Shown: positions 7,688 to 16,232 of the stretch, piece by piece | How the letters are laid out: every line of letters begins with the position of its first letter | Numbering within the stretch: position 1 is the first letter of the stretch | DNA from: Acidobacteria bacterium RIFCSPLOWO2_02_FULL_61_28 | GTDB taxonomy: Bacteria > Acidobacteriota > Terriglobia > 2-12-FULL-54-10 | Assembly: GCA_001767035.1 (NCBI GenBank) | Contig: MEKR01000057.1 | Coordinates: 1 to 33,666 of the forward strand | Reading direction: 5' to 3' | DNA: 33,666 nt | Translations under genes and position numbers: made by a program | Notes under the pieces: model-generated | Databases searched by the model: none | Told to the model about the DNA's origin: nothing | Seen by the model: only the letters and a program-made list of their open reading frames with translations

Positions 7688-8467
7688 CTGCTTTCCGGCC
7701 CGTTCGACGCCGATGTGCGCTCCCCGGAACCGAAAGACTCGCGCTGCGGGGAGCTGCGCCTGGTCGAGCAATCCCTGTAGCTCATCGTGCGTATAAGCCG
7801 CGCGAACGCTGTCATCGAACAACCGGCGCATCCAGCCGTCATAATGCCTCCCATGACGCCACAAGTGCCACCGCAAGAACGGGCGCGACGGCCGGCGCAG
7901 GTCGCGGATCAGGACAGGCGCGCTCCCATCGGCAACACGGAAGATTTCGCGGAGCAGTTCCACCGGCGCGCGCGCGTGATGCAGGACCGAATTGCAGATG
8001 ACCAGCGCAAACGTGTGATCCGGGAAGGGTAGCGAATGCCCGTCCCCGACCAGCAGAGCGAGCCGGTCGGAAACACCGGCCTGTTCCGCGTTCCTCCGCG
8101 CGCAGGCCAGCATGGCGGGCGAGCGGTCAAGCCCGATCATTTTCAGGCCGGAAAGGCGCGTGAGGATTTTGACGGGAATCTGTCCCGGCCCCGTGCCGAC
8201 ATCAAGTCCCCAAGCTGAACTGGAATGCGTGCCAATTCCCCGTAATTCAAGGTCCAGATTGCTTGTTTTCTGAACAAGAATCTCTCTGTGCCTCTGCGCC
8301 TCTGTGGCTAACTCTTGAGGGAGCAGCCGAAGCAGATGCTCGACAAACGTATTGTCAATCGCGTCCAGGTGCCGGGCGGCGGCAGCGGAGCTGTAACTTT
8401 CCACCTGCTCCGCCTCGTCCATCGCCTCCGGCTCCGGGACTCGAGGAAGTTTCCAGATCACGGGCAT
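7667..8467 (-). CDS. Class I SAM-dependent methyltransferase with an internal repeat-derived insertion
   Basis: The 266-residue protein has a methyltransferase core: LDVGTGPGQIPVKI (motif I, about 88-101), MIGLDRSPAMLACARRNAE, the GDGHSLPFPDHTFALVICNSVLHH segment, and a C-terminal half with LRREIF-like and DLRRPSRPF elements. It is of the ubiE/menaquinone-methyltransferase kind; its substrate is unknown. Two oddities are plain. Residues about 52-85, between the N-terminal helix and motif I, include TEAQRHRE, the translation of a dispersed repeat. The last residues (KQEVGNRG) are encoded by the AG-rich repeat. The stop of the upstream TonB-dependent receptor gene lies at 8470-8472; an in-frame TTG at 8473 overlaps it, but the ATG at 8467 is preferred. 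Confidence 0.78.
   Translation of the reverse strand: MPVIWKLPRVPEPEAMDEAEQVESYSSAAAARHLDAIDNTFVEHLLRLLPQELATEAQRHREILVQKTSNLDLELRGIGTHSSSAWGLDVGTGPGQIPVKILTRLSGLKMIGLDRSPAMLACARRNAEQAGVSDRLALLVGDGHSLPFPDHTFALVICNSVLHHARAPVELLREIFRVADGSAPVLIRDLRRPSRPFLRWHLWRHGRHYDGWMRRLFDDSVRAAYTHDELQGLLDQAQLPAARVFRFRGAHIGVERAGKQEVGNRG
8281..8314. repeat. Dispersed 'cctctgtgcctctgtggc'-type repeat inside a methyltransferase gene
   Basis: The plus strand reads as near-tandem units of cctctg(t/c)gc over about 34 bases. On the coding strand it gives TEAQRHRE in frame. I recall this kind of sequence as a common extragenic repeat in many soil bacteria; its presence inside a conserved enzyme gene is the notable point. 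Confidence 0.55.
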
Positions 8468-8469
8468 AT

Positions 8470-11400
8470 TCAAAACCGGTACCGCAGCGAGAACTGGATT
8501 TGGCGCGAGTCGGTGACGGTGCGAAAAATCTGTCCGGCGTTGCCGGCCGGGGCGCCCGACGCATCGGGGAAGACGATCACGCCGCCAATAATCTGCGCGC
8601 CGGTGGAGCTGCTCGGCGTAGCGAAGTTCGGGCGATTGAACAGATTGAAGAAATCGGCGCGGAATTCCAACTCGTGCGGCTCGCGGAAGACAAACTTCCT
8701 GTTCAGAGAAAAATCCAGGTTGCTGAACCCGGGACCGATCAGCGCGTTGCGGGGAACGTTGCCATACACGCCGGCGGGCTGGAGCACGAATGCCGAGGGA
8801 TCAAACCAGCGCGCCGGGTCGCCCAGGATCGCCTTGCCGCGAAAGGCCGGGTTCCAGTTGGGGCGGTCGGCGATGATGGTGGCGTCGCTTTGCAGATTCC
8901 GCGAGCGGTTGAATCCGTCAATCACCGTAAAGGGATAGCCGGAGGAGAACGAGGCGATTGCCGACATTCTCCATCCGCCGAGCAGCCCGTTCCAAGCGGT
9001 CGCCCCGCTGATGCGAGGGACTTGCCACAGCGCGTGCGCAACGAGCCGGTGGCGCGTATCAAACGCGGAGAAGCCTTTATCGAGCAACGGGTCCTCCGGG
9101 TCCTGCGTGTTGGTCGGCTCGCTGGGTAGCGACGAAAAGGAGGAGTCCGTCGTGCTGAGGGACTTCGCCCAAGTGTACGAAGCCTGAAAGCTCCACCCAC
9201 GGGCGTAGCGTCGTTCCAGCGTCATCTGGAGCGCGTTGTACCAGGAGTTGCCGTCCGAGGAGCGGCCGCGAATGGCGCCAAAGTTCGGGTTCCGTCGCGG
9301 GGTGCCTAGCGGGAATGATTTTGTCCCATCTGGAAGCACGGTGGCCGGAGCGAAATTCGATTCGAGCGACCGGATCAGATGGACGGTCCGGTTGCCGACA
9401 TACCCGGCCGTGGCCACCCAGCCGGACGACACTTGCTGCTGCCATTGGAGATTCCAGTGCTGCGCGTAGGGCTGGCTCAAGTTGTAGTCAATGGACTGCC
9501 CGGTGGTCGAGCGCACGGGAGCGAGGCCGGTGGCCAGCGGGTTTGGAAACGGAGCCAGCGGGATGGAAACCGTTTCCACGTAGGGAGGAACCAGGCGCGA
9601 GTTCGCGTACATGTTTACGACGAGCGGGTTGAAAAAGACGCCGTACCCGCCACGCAATGACGCTTGGCGGCCCGGCCAGGGGCTCCAGGCGAATCCCAAG
9701 CGCGGCGCAAAAGAACGAGCGATGGTATTGAACAGTTGGCCGCCGTAAGTAATCTGCGGGTCCAGGGGAGAGCGCAGATTGGCAATCTGGCCGTTGACTT
9801 CGGTGGGCGTGGAACTGAACTCGTAGCGAATTCCCAGATTGACCGTCAGGGTGGGCCGCACTTCGATGTCATCCTGGGCAAAGCCGCTGAACGTGGTCCA
9901 GCGCCACCCGGCGGGCGAGGCGACGCCGCTGGCGTTGGTCCCTCCGAGAACACCAATGAAGGTGGTCGTGGTTCCTGTCAAAAACGGGTCGAGTCCCGTG
10001 AAGCTGAACTGGCCGTTAAAAAAAGTTCCGCGCAGCTCGTTCGCCCGGTAGCGTTGCGCGGTGAAACCGTATTTTTGCGAATGCTTCCCGCGACGGTAGG
10101 AGAAGTGGTCCGCGATCTCGAAAAGATTCAAGGCAGCCCGTCGCACGAACGTTTGCGTTCCGACGTTGGAGATGCCGCTGACGACGATGAGTCCGAAATC
10201 GCGCCCCGGGAGGGGACTGATGGTGAGGCCGTTCGGCGGGGGCGGCAACTGAATCGCCTCGAACGTCCGGTTGAACGCGAAATGAATCTCATTCACGGAG
10301 CTGACTCCGAGAGCCGAAGTGAGGCCAAGCAGAGAGTAGCTATTCCGGTGCGGCAGGTTCTGCGGGAAGCCGGGCACAGGGGTGCTCGGAAACGGTGGCC
10401 GAATGGAACTATCCTGGACGGAGAACCGTCCCACCACAGAAGTCCGGCTGCTCCAGCGGTGATCCACTCGTGCCTGCCCGAAATCTTCCCGAGCGGGCTG
10501 CGTGGCGGCGCTGGTCAGAGTGGCAGTCCTCCCGTCGGGATTCCCCGGCCCGTTCGGCAGCGGGTAAAGATTCAGAAAGGGGACGACCGCAGGAACGGCG
10601 GCGGACCGAACTGCGGCGGTGGGAACCGTCCCAACGGCTGTAATGGCTTTACGCTCTCGCAGCCCTTCATAGGTCAGGAAGAAGAACGTCCGGTCCTTGC
10701 GAATCGGACCTCCCAGGGCGGCCCCGAACTGGTTTCTCCGGAAGGGAGGAATAGGCCGGCCGGGCAGATCAAAGAAATTCTTGGCGTCCAGGACGCTGTT
10801 CCGCAGGAACTCGAAAGCGGAGCCGTGAAGCCGGTTCGACCCGGAGCGGGTAGCCACGCGGATGACTCCGCCGGAATTTCTGCCAAACTCCGCTTGGTAG
10901 TTGTTAAGCAACACTTGAAACTCCTGCACCCCGTCCAGGCCCAGCAGCAGGCCGCTCGAACCGCTGGGAGTGCGGCCCGTAAAGACGTCGTTGATCTCCG
11001 AGCCATCCATCAAAAATAAAGTGGCCTGGTCCACCTGACCGTTGATCATGAAGTTGGCCCACTTGCCTCCGAAGGGATGGTTGGCTCCGTTGTTGTTCAG
11101 GACGACTCCCGGATGCAAGAGGGCCAACTGGCCGAAGTCGCGCCCGTTGAGGGGCAGTTCCGCAAGGCGCTCGCGATCTATCAGGCCAGAAATCGTCCCG
11201 CTGGTCGTGTCCACCAAGGGCGGTTCCGCTCGGACCTCGATGACCTCTTGGCCGCTGCTCACTTCGAGCGTCAGGTCTATGGCGAGCGTCTGGCCGAGGG
11301 AAAGAAAGATTCCGGTCTGCTTCACGGGAGCAAAGCCGCGGGCAGCGGCTTCCATCTGGTAGGTCCCCATCGGGACGGAGATTTGGTACAGTCCCATCGT

Positions 11401-11598
11401 GTCGGAGCGGGTTTCGTACACGATGCCTTTGTCCATGTCTCGGACGGTGATAGGCGTTCCCGAGATCACCCCGCCGGATGCGTCGCGAACGCGGCCGCGA
11501 ATGGTTCCTCCGAGAGACTGTGCACTTCCGGGTTGGTCTCCCAGGCCCATCCAAAGCCCAAGGACTACGAGACAGAGTTTGAGCTTGGCAGTTTTCAT
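8470..11598 (-). CDS. Oar-like TonB-dependent outer-membrane receptor with carboxypeptidase-regulatory-like N-domain
   Basis: The 1042-residue protein starts with a signal peptide (KLCLVVLGLWMGL ... GSAQ). A carboxypeptidase-regulatory-like beta-sandwich follows at about 30-115 (GGTIRGRVRDASGGVISGTP), then a plug domain (LIDRERLAELPLNGRDFGQL, about 135-260). The rest is a beta-barrel ending in QIQFSLRYRF, with the terminal aromatic residue needed for outer-membrane assembly. This architecture is characteristic of the very large Oar/SusC-like receptor sets of Acidobacteriota (established). No substrate can be inferred and no clear TonB box was recognised. The ATG at 11598 gives the signal peptide; only a weak Shine-Dalgarno sequence precedes it. 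The stop overlaps a possible TTG start of the downstream methyltransferase gene. Confidence 0.92.
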   Translation of the reverse strand: MKTAKLKLCLVVLGLWMGLGDQPGSAQSLGGTIRGRVRDASGGVISGTPITVRDMDKGIVYETRSDTMGLYQISVPMGTYQMEAAARGFAPVKQTGIFLSLGQTLAIDLTLEVSSGQEVIEVRAEPPLVDTTSGTISGLIDRERLAELPLNGRDFGQLALLHPGVVLNNNGANHPFGGKWANFMINGQVDQATLFLMDGSEINDVFTGRTPSGSSGLLLGLDGVQEFQVLLNNYQAEFGRNSGGVIRVATRSGSNRLHGSAFEFLRNSVLDAKNFFDLPGRPIPPFRRNQFGAALGGPIRKDRTFFFLTYEGLRERKAITAVGTVPTAAVRSAAVPAVVPFLNLYPLPNGPGNPDGRTATLTSAATQPAREDFGQARVDHRWSSRTSVVGRFSVQDSSIRPPFPSTPVPGFPQNLPHRNSYSLLGLTSALGVSSVNEIHFAFNRTFEAIQLPPPPNGLTISPLPGRDFGLIVVSGISNVGTQTFVRRAALNLFEIADHFSYRRGKHSQKYGFTAQRYRANELRGTFFNGQFSFTGLDPFLTGTTTTFIGVLGGTNASGVASPAGWRWTTFSGFAQDDIEVRPTLTVNLGIRYEFSSTPTEVNGQIANLRSPLDPQITYGGQLFNTIARSFAPRLGFAWSPWPGRQASLRGGYGVFFNPLVVNMYANSRLVPPYVETVSIPLAPFPNPLATGLAPVRSTTGQSIDYNLSQPYAQHWNLQWQQQVSSGWVATAGYVGNRTVHLIRSLESNFAPATVLPDGTKSFPLGTPRRNPNFGAIRGRSSDGNSWYNALQMTLERRYARGWSFQASYTWAKSLSTTDSSFSSLPSEPTNTQDPEDPLLDKGFSAFDTRHRLVAHALWQVPRISGATAWNGLLGGWRMSAIASFSSGYPFTVIDGFNRSRNLQSDATIIADRPNWNPAFRGKAILGDPARWFDPSAFVLQPAGVYGNVPRNALIGPGFSNLDFSLNRKFVFREPHELEFRADFFNLFNRPNFATPSSSTGAQIIGGVIVFPDASGAPAGNAGQIFRTVTDSRQIQFSLRYRF

Positions 11599-11701
11599 GG
11601 GGGACCTAGAATTTCGTCCGGCCTATTTATTCCCCTGGGAAGTCCACACCCTGCCTCCCGTTTTGTCGCGTCGGCGGGAGTGGGAAAGAGGAAAAAAGCG
11701 C

Positions 11702-12991
11702 TTACTGCTGCACCGGTTTTTCCGTGCGGGACCTTCCCTTGTAGATCGCAAAGCAGGGGCTGTTGCGGACGGCCTGATAACGGTCGGGGTCCAAACCGAC
11801 CGACTCAAAGAACCTTTTCTTGTATTGTTCGGCTCGAGCCTCATCGCCCGCTTGTTCCGCCGCGCGACTCAACAGCATCAGGCCGTCCTGGAGCACCGCC
11901 TCCCGCTCGATCGGCACATAGACTTCGGGGCCTTGTTTGGAATACCAGTCGAGCGCCTCTTCAATCAGGGGGATCGCCTCTTTCCTCTTGAGGGCCATCG
12001 CCGCCATTCCCAGGTTGAGCAGCGCCCGCCCGCGCACTTTGTCCTCGCCGCTCTGCTTGGCGCGCTCCGCAGCCAGCGTCAGGGTTTCCCACGCCGTGCT
12101 GAATTTTTGATCCCGCAGGTACGCGTTTCCGATCGTCATGAGCGCGTTGGCTTCCCAGGTTCCCCTCCCCAATCGTTTGAAGGAGGCGAGGGCAGGCTGC
12201 AAATGAGCATACGATTGTCCGGGTTCGCCAAGCCACACATAGGTGTTCCCGAGGTTGAGCCGGACCAGGCCCCGGTACATGTCCCCCGGCATCCGTTCGG
12301 CGTAACGGAGGCCCTCGGAATAAGCCTGGATCGCCTGCTCGGGCTGGATCAAGCGAATATACGTTGAGCCGATGTTGTTCTTGGCGGAGGCCATGACGCG
12401 CAGGTCATTGACCTGCCGGGCCAGCGCAAAACCGGCTTCCAGACGTTCCAATGCCAGCCGGTAGGATTTCTGCGCCTCCTCCCAATCCAGCCGGTCCCCG
12501 CAAACGTACTCTCCGCGCCAGGTGTGGTAGGCGCCTTCGATGCGCAACAGGCGGGCCTGCAAGCGCGTGTAAAGGGTCTCGTCGCCGGCGACGCGCCGGT
12601 AGACATCAAACAGCTTCTCGTAGCGGCGGTCCTTTTCCAGCAGCGTTTCCATCATTCCCTGAAACGCCGGCCCGCTGTCGGCTCCATGCCGGCCGGTGGC
12701 CCCGAAACGGCCCAGTTCATCAAAGCTCTGGTCAATTTCCTGGAGCACGCCTTCCAGGCGCTGCTTCATCACCGCCGGATTTTCTTTGATATAGCGTTCG
12801 GCGTCCTCCGTGCTGCCACGGTCGAGCTTCGACAGGATCACGGCCAGCGGCGTGGGATCGGAGGCGGGGGCCGTCTGCGAAGACGACGGGCGCGGGCAGG
12901 TCAACACAACGAGCACGAGCAGCAAGCGAATTCGGCCACGAGCCGCCGCCACCCACGAATCACCTATGAACTTGCGAGATCGTTTTGGCAT
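11702..12991 (-). CDS. Exported tetratricopeptide-repeat protein
   Basis: The 429-residue protein starts at the ATG at 12991, which has GGAGGG five bases upstream; the frame is open 27 codons further but those lack a ribosome site. A basic N-terminus and hydrophobic stretch (LLLVLVVLTCPRPSSSQ) look like a signal peptide, possibly with a cysteine that could be lipidated, although the lipobox is poor. Several TPR units follow from about residue 130, for example ASAKNNIGSTYIRLIQPEQA, GLVRLNLGNTYVWLGEPGQS, ANALMTIGNAYLRDQKFSTA and GRALLNLGMAAMALKRKEAI. TPR arrays form protein-binding solenoids; the partner is unknown. The gene lies 103 bases upstream of the receptor gene and could be co-transcribed with it. 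Confidence 0.85.
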   Translation of the reverse strand: MPKRSRKFIGDSWVAAARGRIRLLLVLVVLTCPRPSSSQTAPASDPTPLAVILSKLDRGSTEDAERYIKENPAVMKQRLEGVLQEIDQSFDELGRFGATGRHGADSGPAFQGMMETLLEKDRRYEKLFDVYRRVAGDETLYTRLQARLLRIEGAYHTWRGEYVCGDRLDWEEAQKSYRLALERLEAGFALARQVNDLRVMASAKNNIGSTYIRLIQPEQAIQAYSEGLRYAERMPGDMYRGLVRLNLGNTYVWLGEPGQSYAHLQPALASFKRLGRGTWEANALMTIGNAYLRDQKFSTAWETLTLAAERAKQSGEDKVRGRALLNLGMAAMALKRKEAIPLIEEALDWYSKQGPEVYVPIEREAVLQDGLMLLSRAAEQAGDEARAEQYKKRFFESVGLDPDRYQAVRNSPCFAIYKGRSRTEKPVQQ

Positions 12992-13310
12992 CGTGACCCT
13001 CCAGAGGCTCAATGGAACCGATGGCCCAGCCCCGCTCCTGGGATGTGAACAAGATTGCGAGGGTTGTCTCAAAATCCGCCGGGAAGGATTTCTACAAAAG
13101 TCGCCTCGAAATTCGGAACCGGGCCGGAACTCCAGAACCGACCCTATTATAAGGCATCCGGTCCCGCGCCCGGCAGGTCAATCTTCTGCATTCCATCCGT
13201 AGGGCGGTGTGTCGCAGCGAGGCCGGGAATACAGGGAAGAAACGCAGAATGATGCTATAATTTTGTGCAGTTGGAAATCCGGGAGCGAGCGGGCAGGATG
13301 TCCGAGAACG
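12992..13310. other. 319-bp divergent spacer between the TPR gene and miaB
   Basis: No gene is supported here. On the plus strand TATAAT at 13256-13261 is a credible -10 box for miaB, with a leader of about 45 bases. On the minus strand TATAAT at 13151-13146 could serve the TPR gene with a long leader of roughly 150 bases. Neither has a convincing -35 element. No riboswitch-like pairing was recognised. Confidence 0.4.
13256..13261 (+). promoter_or_regulatory. -10 box upstream of miaB
   Basis: A perfect TATAAT lies 50 bases before the miaB ATG. The -35 position (about 13233-13238) is not close to consensus. Confidence 0.4.
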
Positions 13311-14702
13311 ATGTCGAAGACCTTTTATATTGAGACGTTCGGATGCCAGATGAACGTGCACGACTCCGAAAAAGTCGCGGGCACGCTGGTCGCGTTCGGC
13401 TACCGGCCCGTCGAAAGCCCGGAGGAGGCCGACCTGGTCCTCTACAACACGTGCAGTATCCGGGAAAAAGCCGCCCAAAAGGTTTTTACGCGCCTGAACC
13501 AGTTCCGCAAGGCGCGCACCGGAGGCAAGATATTCGGTGTCCTCGGGTGCGTCGGGCAGCAGGAAGGCGAAAAGATTTTTGAGGCCGCCCCGCACGTGAG
13601 CCTCGTTGTGGGGTCCGCCAGCTACTATCGGCTGCCGGAACTGCTGGCCCAACTGGAGCGCGGCGAGCGCCACGTCACCGGCTTGAGTCTTGACACCGAC
13701 CAGACGTTTGATACCGAATTCACGAGGCGGGACAATCCCTTCCGGGCTTACATCACGATCATTGAAGGCTGCGACAAACACTGCGCCTATTGCGTCGTGC
13801 CGTTCACGCGGGGACCGGAACGGAGCCGCACCAGCCAGAGCGTGCTGGGGGAAGCGCGGCGATTGGCCGAAGGCGGCTATACGGAAATTCAATTGCTCGG
13901 CCAGAATGTCAACTCCTACCGGGACCCTTCTCCGGCCCGCGTTTCCTTCGCCGAACTGCTGGCGCGCGTGGCGGAGATTCCGGGAATCCGCCGGGTCCGG
14001 TTTACTACCTCGCACCCCCGCGACTTCACCCGTGAGATTGTGGAGGCCATTGAGAGCCATCCGAAGCTGTGCAGCCACGTGCACCTGCCGGTGCAATCCG
14101 GTTCCAGCGAGGTGCTCCGGCGGATGCAGCGCGAATACAGCCGCGAACAGTATCTCGAACGAATCGCGTGGATCCGTCAGTCGAAGCGCCCGATCAGCAT
14201 TACGACGGACATCATCGTCGGCTTTCCCGGCGAGAGGGAAGCCGATTTCGAGCAGACCTTGACGCTGCTCGACGAAGTCGGCTATGACTCGGTCTTCTCG
14301 TTCCAGTATTCTCCTCGCCCCAATACGGCATCGCTTCGGTTGGAGGACGCCGTGCCGGAAGAAGAAAAAGGGCGACGGCTGCGAGTCTTGCAGGAGCGGC
14401 AGAAGCAGATTCAGCTCCACCGTTATGAGATGTTCGTGGGGACAGTCGAGGAAGTATTGGTGGAAGGCCGCGGGGGCCGCGAGAGCCAGTGGAAGGGCCG
14501 GACATCGCACAACATCGTCCTGAACTTCACGGTCGCTGAAGTACAAGCGGGGCCGGTGAACCTGGGCGACTACTGGAACGTGCGGATCACGCAGGCAGGG
14601 CCGAACAGCCTGGTCGGGGAGGCCGTGGCAGGACCGGTGGATTCCTTGGGGACGCCGGCGGCCGTGGCGGCTCGCCCCGGCCCGTTCTCAGTCCTGCAAT
14701 AA
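13311..14702 (+). CDS. miaB: tRNA-2-methylthio-N6-dimethylallyladenosine synthase
   Basis: The 463-residue radical-SAM methylthiotransferase converts i6A37 of tRNAs to ms2i6A37. All expected elements are present. The N-terminal UPF0004 domain has cysteines C12, C48 and C80 (FGCQMN, NTCSIRE, LGCVGQ), which hold the auxiliary [4Fe-4S] cluster. The radical-SAM triad C154, C158, C161 lies in EGCDKHCAYCVVPFTRG. Further on come LLGQNVNSY, HLPVQSGSSEVLRRM and DIIVGFPGE, and a C-terminal TRAM domain occupies about 375-445. The start at 13311 gives the canonical MSKTFYIETFGCQMN; the frame is open 34 codons further upstream, but that stretch crosses the promoter. The last 20 residues (alanine/proline-rich) are a non-conserved tail. 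The bifunctional-nuclease-type gene follows 104 bases downstream. Confidence 0.96.
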   Translation: MSKTFYIETFGCQMNVHDSEKVAGTLVAFGYRPVESPEEADLVLYNTCSIREKAAQKVFTRLNQFRKARTGGKIFGVLGCVGQQEGEKIFEAAPHVSLVVGSASYYRLPELLAQLERGERHVTGLSLDTDQTFDTEFTRRDNPFRAYITIIEGCDKHCAYCVVPFTRGPERSRTSQSVLGEARRLAEGGYTEIQLLGQNVNSYRDPSPARVSFAELLARVAEIPGIRRVRFTTSHPRDFTREIVEAIESHPKLCSHVHLPVQSGSSEVLRRMQREYSREQYLERIAWIRQSKRPISITTDIIVGFPGEREADFEQTLTLLDEVGYDSVFSFQYSPRPNTASLRLEDAVPEEEKGRRLRVLQERQKQIQLHRYEMFVGTVEEVLVEGRGGRESQWKGRTSHNIVLNFTVAEVQAGPVNLGDYWNVRITQAGPNSLVGEAVAGPVDSLGTPAAVAARPGPFSVLQ

Positions 14703-14748
14703 GACCGCTCCGGATTCTAATTTTTTTCTGTGCAACGAAAGAAAAAGT

Positions 14749-14799
14749 ATAATGGTGGAAGTGAACCTGGCTTGAGGACGCGTGGCAGCGGGCTGGAGG
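14749..14799 (+). promoter_or_regulatory. -10 box and ribosome site of the bifunctional-nuclease gene
   Basis: TATAAT at 14749-14754 follows a long A-tract. GGAGG at 14795-14799 lies seven bases before the ATG at 14807. The gene can thus be expressed independently of miaB. Confidence 0.5.
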
Positions 14800-14806
14800 C
14801 GCCGGT

Positions 14807-15292
14807 ATGGAGATCGAAGTCAAAATCCGCGGCTTGATGATGGACCCCGTGACCAACATGCCGATCGTCATTCTGAAGGACTTGAACGGCAACGCTGTTT
14901 TGCCGATTTGGGTCGGGGTGTACGAGGCCAACGCGATTGCGCTGGAGATCGAAAAAGTCACCACGCCGCGGCCCATGACGCACGATCTCATCAAGAACCT
15001 GCTGCTCGGCCTGAATACCACGGTGCGAAAAGTGGTTGTGACCGACCTGCGCGACGAGACCTACTATGCGCTGATCTGGGTCGAGCAGGATGGCCAGGTC
15101 ATCAGCATTGACTCGCGCCCGAGCGACGCGCTGGCCGTGGCGCTGCGGCTCGATTGCCCCATCTTCGTCGAAGAGGAAGTATTAAAAACCTCCAAGATCG
15201 CCAGCACCACTTCCGAAAAGGCCGCCGGCGAGGAACTGCGGAAGTGGCTGGAGAACTTGAACGACGAGGACATGGGCCGCTACAAAATGTAA
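14807..15292 (+). CDS. Bifunctional nuclease family protein (DUF151)
   Basis: The 161-residue cytoplasmic protein begins MEIEVKIRGLMMDPVTNMPI and contains the typical blocks VILKDLNGNAVLPIWVGVYEANAIA, RPMTHDLIKNLLLGLN, and VISIDSRPSDALAVALRLDCPIFVEEEVL (given here in pieces of the family consensus). DUF151 is the fold of plant bifunctional nucleases with RNase and DNase activity; many bacteria encode single-domain versions, often next to miaB in Acidobacteriota and relatives (recollection). The C-terminal 35 residues are a charged helix with the sequence EELRKWLENLNDEDMGRYKM. The ribosome site GGAGG supports the ATG at 14807. Its biological role in bacteria is not established. Confidence 0.9.
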   Translation: MEIEVKIRGLMMDPVTNMPIVILKDLNGNAVLPIWVGVYEANAIALEIEKVTTPRPMTHDLIKNLLLGLNTTVRKVVVTDLRDETYYALIWVEQDGQVISIDSRPSDALAVALRLDCPIFVEEEVLKTSKIASTTSEKAAGEELRKWLENLNDEDMGRYKM

Positions 15293-15315
15293 GCCGCCCG
15301 CAACGAATCACCCGC

Positions 15316-15690
15316 TCAGCGGAACGCTTCCGTCACCGCAATCGGCAGGCCGTCGGGATCGAGCAGGACCGCCAGACTGGTTCCAAATTCTTGCTTCGTC
15401 GGCGGCAGCGCAAACTCCACGCCTTTCTCCTGCTTTTCCTTGAAAAACGCTTCCATGTCCCGCACCTCGAAGGAGAGTTGCGCCTGCCCGGCTGCGGTCT
15501 CCGCGTGAACCCACGGTTTGGCCTGCGAAGGCTGGCCGAGGTGCAGCGCCAGCGTGACGGGGCCGCAGTGGAACTCCGCCCACTCCGGCGACTCGCGCTT
15601 GAGCGGAAAGCCCAGTTGATCGCGGTAGAACGCGATCGAACGTTTCATGTCGGAGCAATAGACGATCACGGATTGCAGGCGCAGCAGCAT
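15316..15690 (-). CDS. VOC-family (glyoxalase/bleomycin-resistance-like) protein
   Basis: The 124-residue protein is a single vicinal-oxygen-chelate unit with two beta-alpha-beta-beta-beta modules: LQSVIVYCSDMKRSIAFYRD, then LGFPLKRESPEWAEFHCGPV, and later AQLSFEVRDMEAFFKEKQEK and GTSLAVLLDPDGLPIAVTEA. This fold covers glyoxalase I, extradiol dioxygenases and drug-binding proteins; too few metal ligands are identifiable for a specific call. The ATG at 15690 has AGGAG eight bases upstream. The frame is open 57 codons further into the intergenic repeat region (with a translated ERSRMGRG), which should not be counted as protein. It is convergent with the bifunctional-nuclease gene and divergent from the small gene at 15888. 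Confidence 0.88.
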   Translation of the reverse strand: MLLRLQSVIVYCSDMKRSIAFYRDQLGFPLKRESPEWAEFHCGPVTLALHLGQPSQAKPWVHAETAAGQAQLSFEVRDMEAFFKEKQEKGVEFALPPTKQEFGTSLAVLLDPDGLPIAVTEAFR

Positions 15691-15721
15691 GACGGCATCT
15701 CCTGAAAACAAATCAGAGCCG

Positions 15722-15826
15722 CGACCCATTCGACTACGCTCAGGGCAGGCCGCGAGGGAGCGGTGGTTTTCCCATGGACCATCTTGCTCCCGCGCGGAGC
15801 TTCCCCGTGGGTTTCCACGGAAGCTC
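15722..15826. repeat. Intergenic repeat fragment plus hairpin
   Basis: At 15722-15760 the sequence cccattcgac ... gctcaggg ... gggagcggt is a diverged relative of the 71-bp inverted-repeat copies at 16254 and 22358. At 15797-15826 gagcttcc/cc/gtgg pairs with ccacggaagctc around a gttt loop, a 12-bp stem with a two-base bulge. Both lie between the divergent VOC and 15888 genes. Confidence 0.5.
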
Positions 15827-15873
15827 TGTAGTTCCGCCAGACAACAAATCACACGAGCCAATCCGATTCTCCT

Positions 15874-15879
15874 TAGAAT
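15874..15879 (+). promoter_or_regulatory. -10-like box directly before the start at 15888
   Basis: TAGAAT ends eight bases before the ATG at 15888 and no Shine-Dalgarno sequence lies between, so a leaderless or near-leaderless transcript is possible. Confidence 0.35.
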
Positions 15880-15887
15880 AGTATCCG

Positions 15888-16190
15888 ATGGACGCCATCG
15901 AAAAGCTGGTCCAGGAAGGATTCTCGCTGCGAAGCCTCGCCACGTATCCGCGTCACCTGGCGGTTGAAAAGTACAACTGCGCGGCGCTGCTCGAGTTCAA
16001 GCCGGGAGGCAAATGGAAACAGTTCAGCGCCGCCGGGTATCTGCTGGACGGCCAAATCGCGCTGCTCCTCGATCGCAGAGGCCGGCGAGTCTTTGCCTAT
16101 AAGTCAAATGAGTTGCCCGCCGAAGGAGAAGCGCTGGAGAACTTCCAGCGATTTCAGCGGGAATTGCAGTCCATCCTTGAAGCGCAGTAA
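15888..16190 (+). CDS. Small conserved-looking protein of unknown function
   Basis: I do not recognise this 100-residue protein. It looks like a real gene: a short N-terminal helix (MDAIEKLVQEGFSLRSL), then strands with YNCAALLEFKPGGKWKQFSA, AGYLLDGQIALLLDRRGRRV and FAYKSNELPAE, ending in a helix (NFQRFQRELQSIL). It has no signal peptide or membrane segment. The composition is balanced and the codon usage is like that of the neighbours. It reads away from the VOC gene and is convergent with lipA, whose repeat-encoded end lies 42 bases beyond its stop. Confidence 0.6.
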   Translation: MDAIEKLVQEGFSLRSLATYPRHLAVEKYNCAALLEFKPGGKWKQFSAAGYLLDGQIALLLDRRGRRVFAYKSNELPAEGEALENFQRFQRELQSILEAQ

Positions 16191-16232
16191 CCCACACTCC
16201 GAGCCGCGCGCGTAAGCAAGCGGTCAGGAAGG

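Noticed and set aside
9664-11019. A 451-codon plus-strand frame opposite the TonB-dependent receptor
   Set aside because: It is an antisense shadow; the receptor frame has signal peptide, plug and barrel end in order.
13092-14546. A 484-codon minus-strand frame opposite miaB
   Set aside because: MiaB carries all six cluster cysteines in order; the opposite frame has no domain.
15691-15861. N-terminal extension of the VOC protein
   Set aside because: The extra 57 codons come from intergenic repeat DNA, and AGGAG supports the ATG at 15690.
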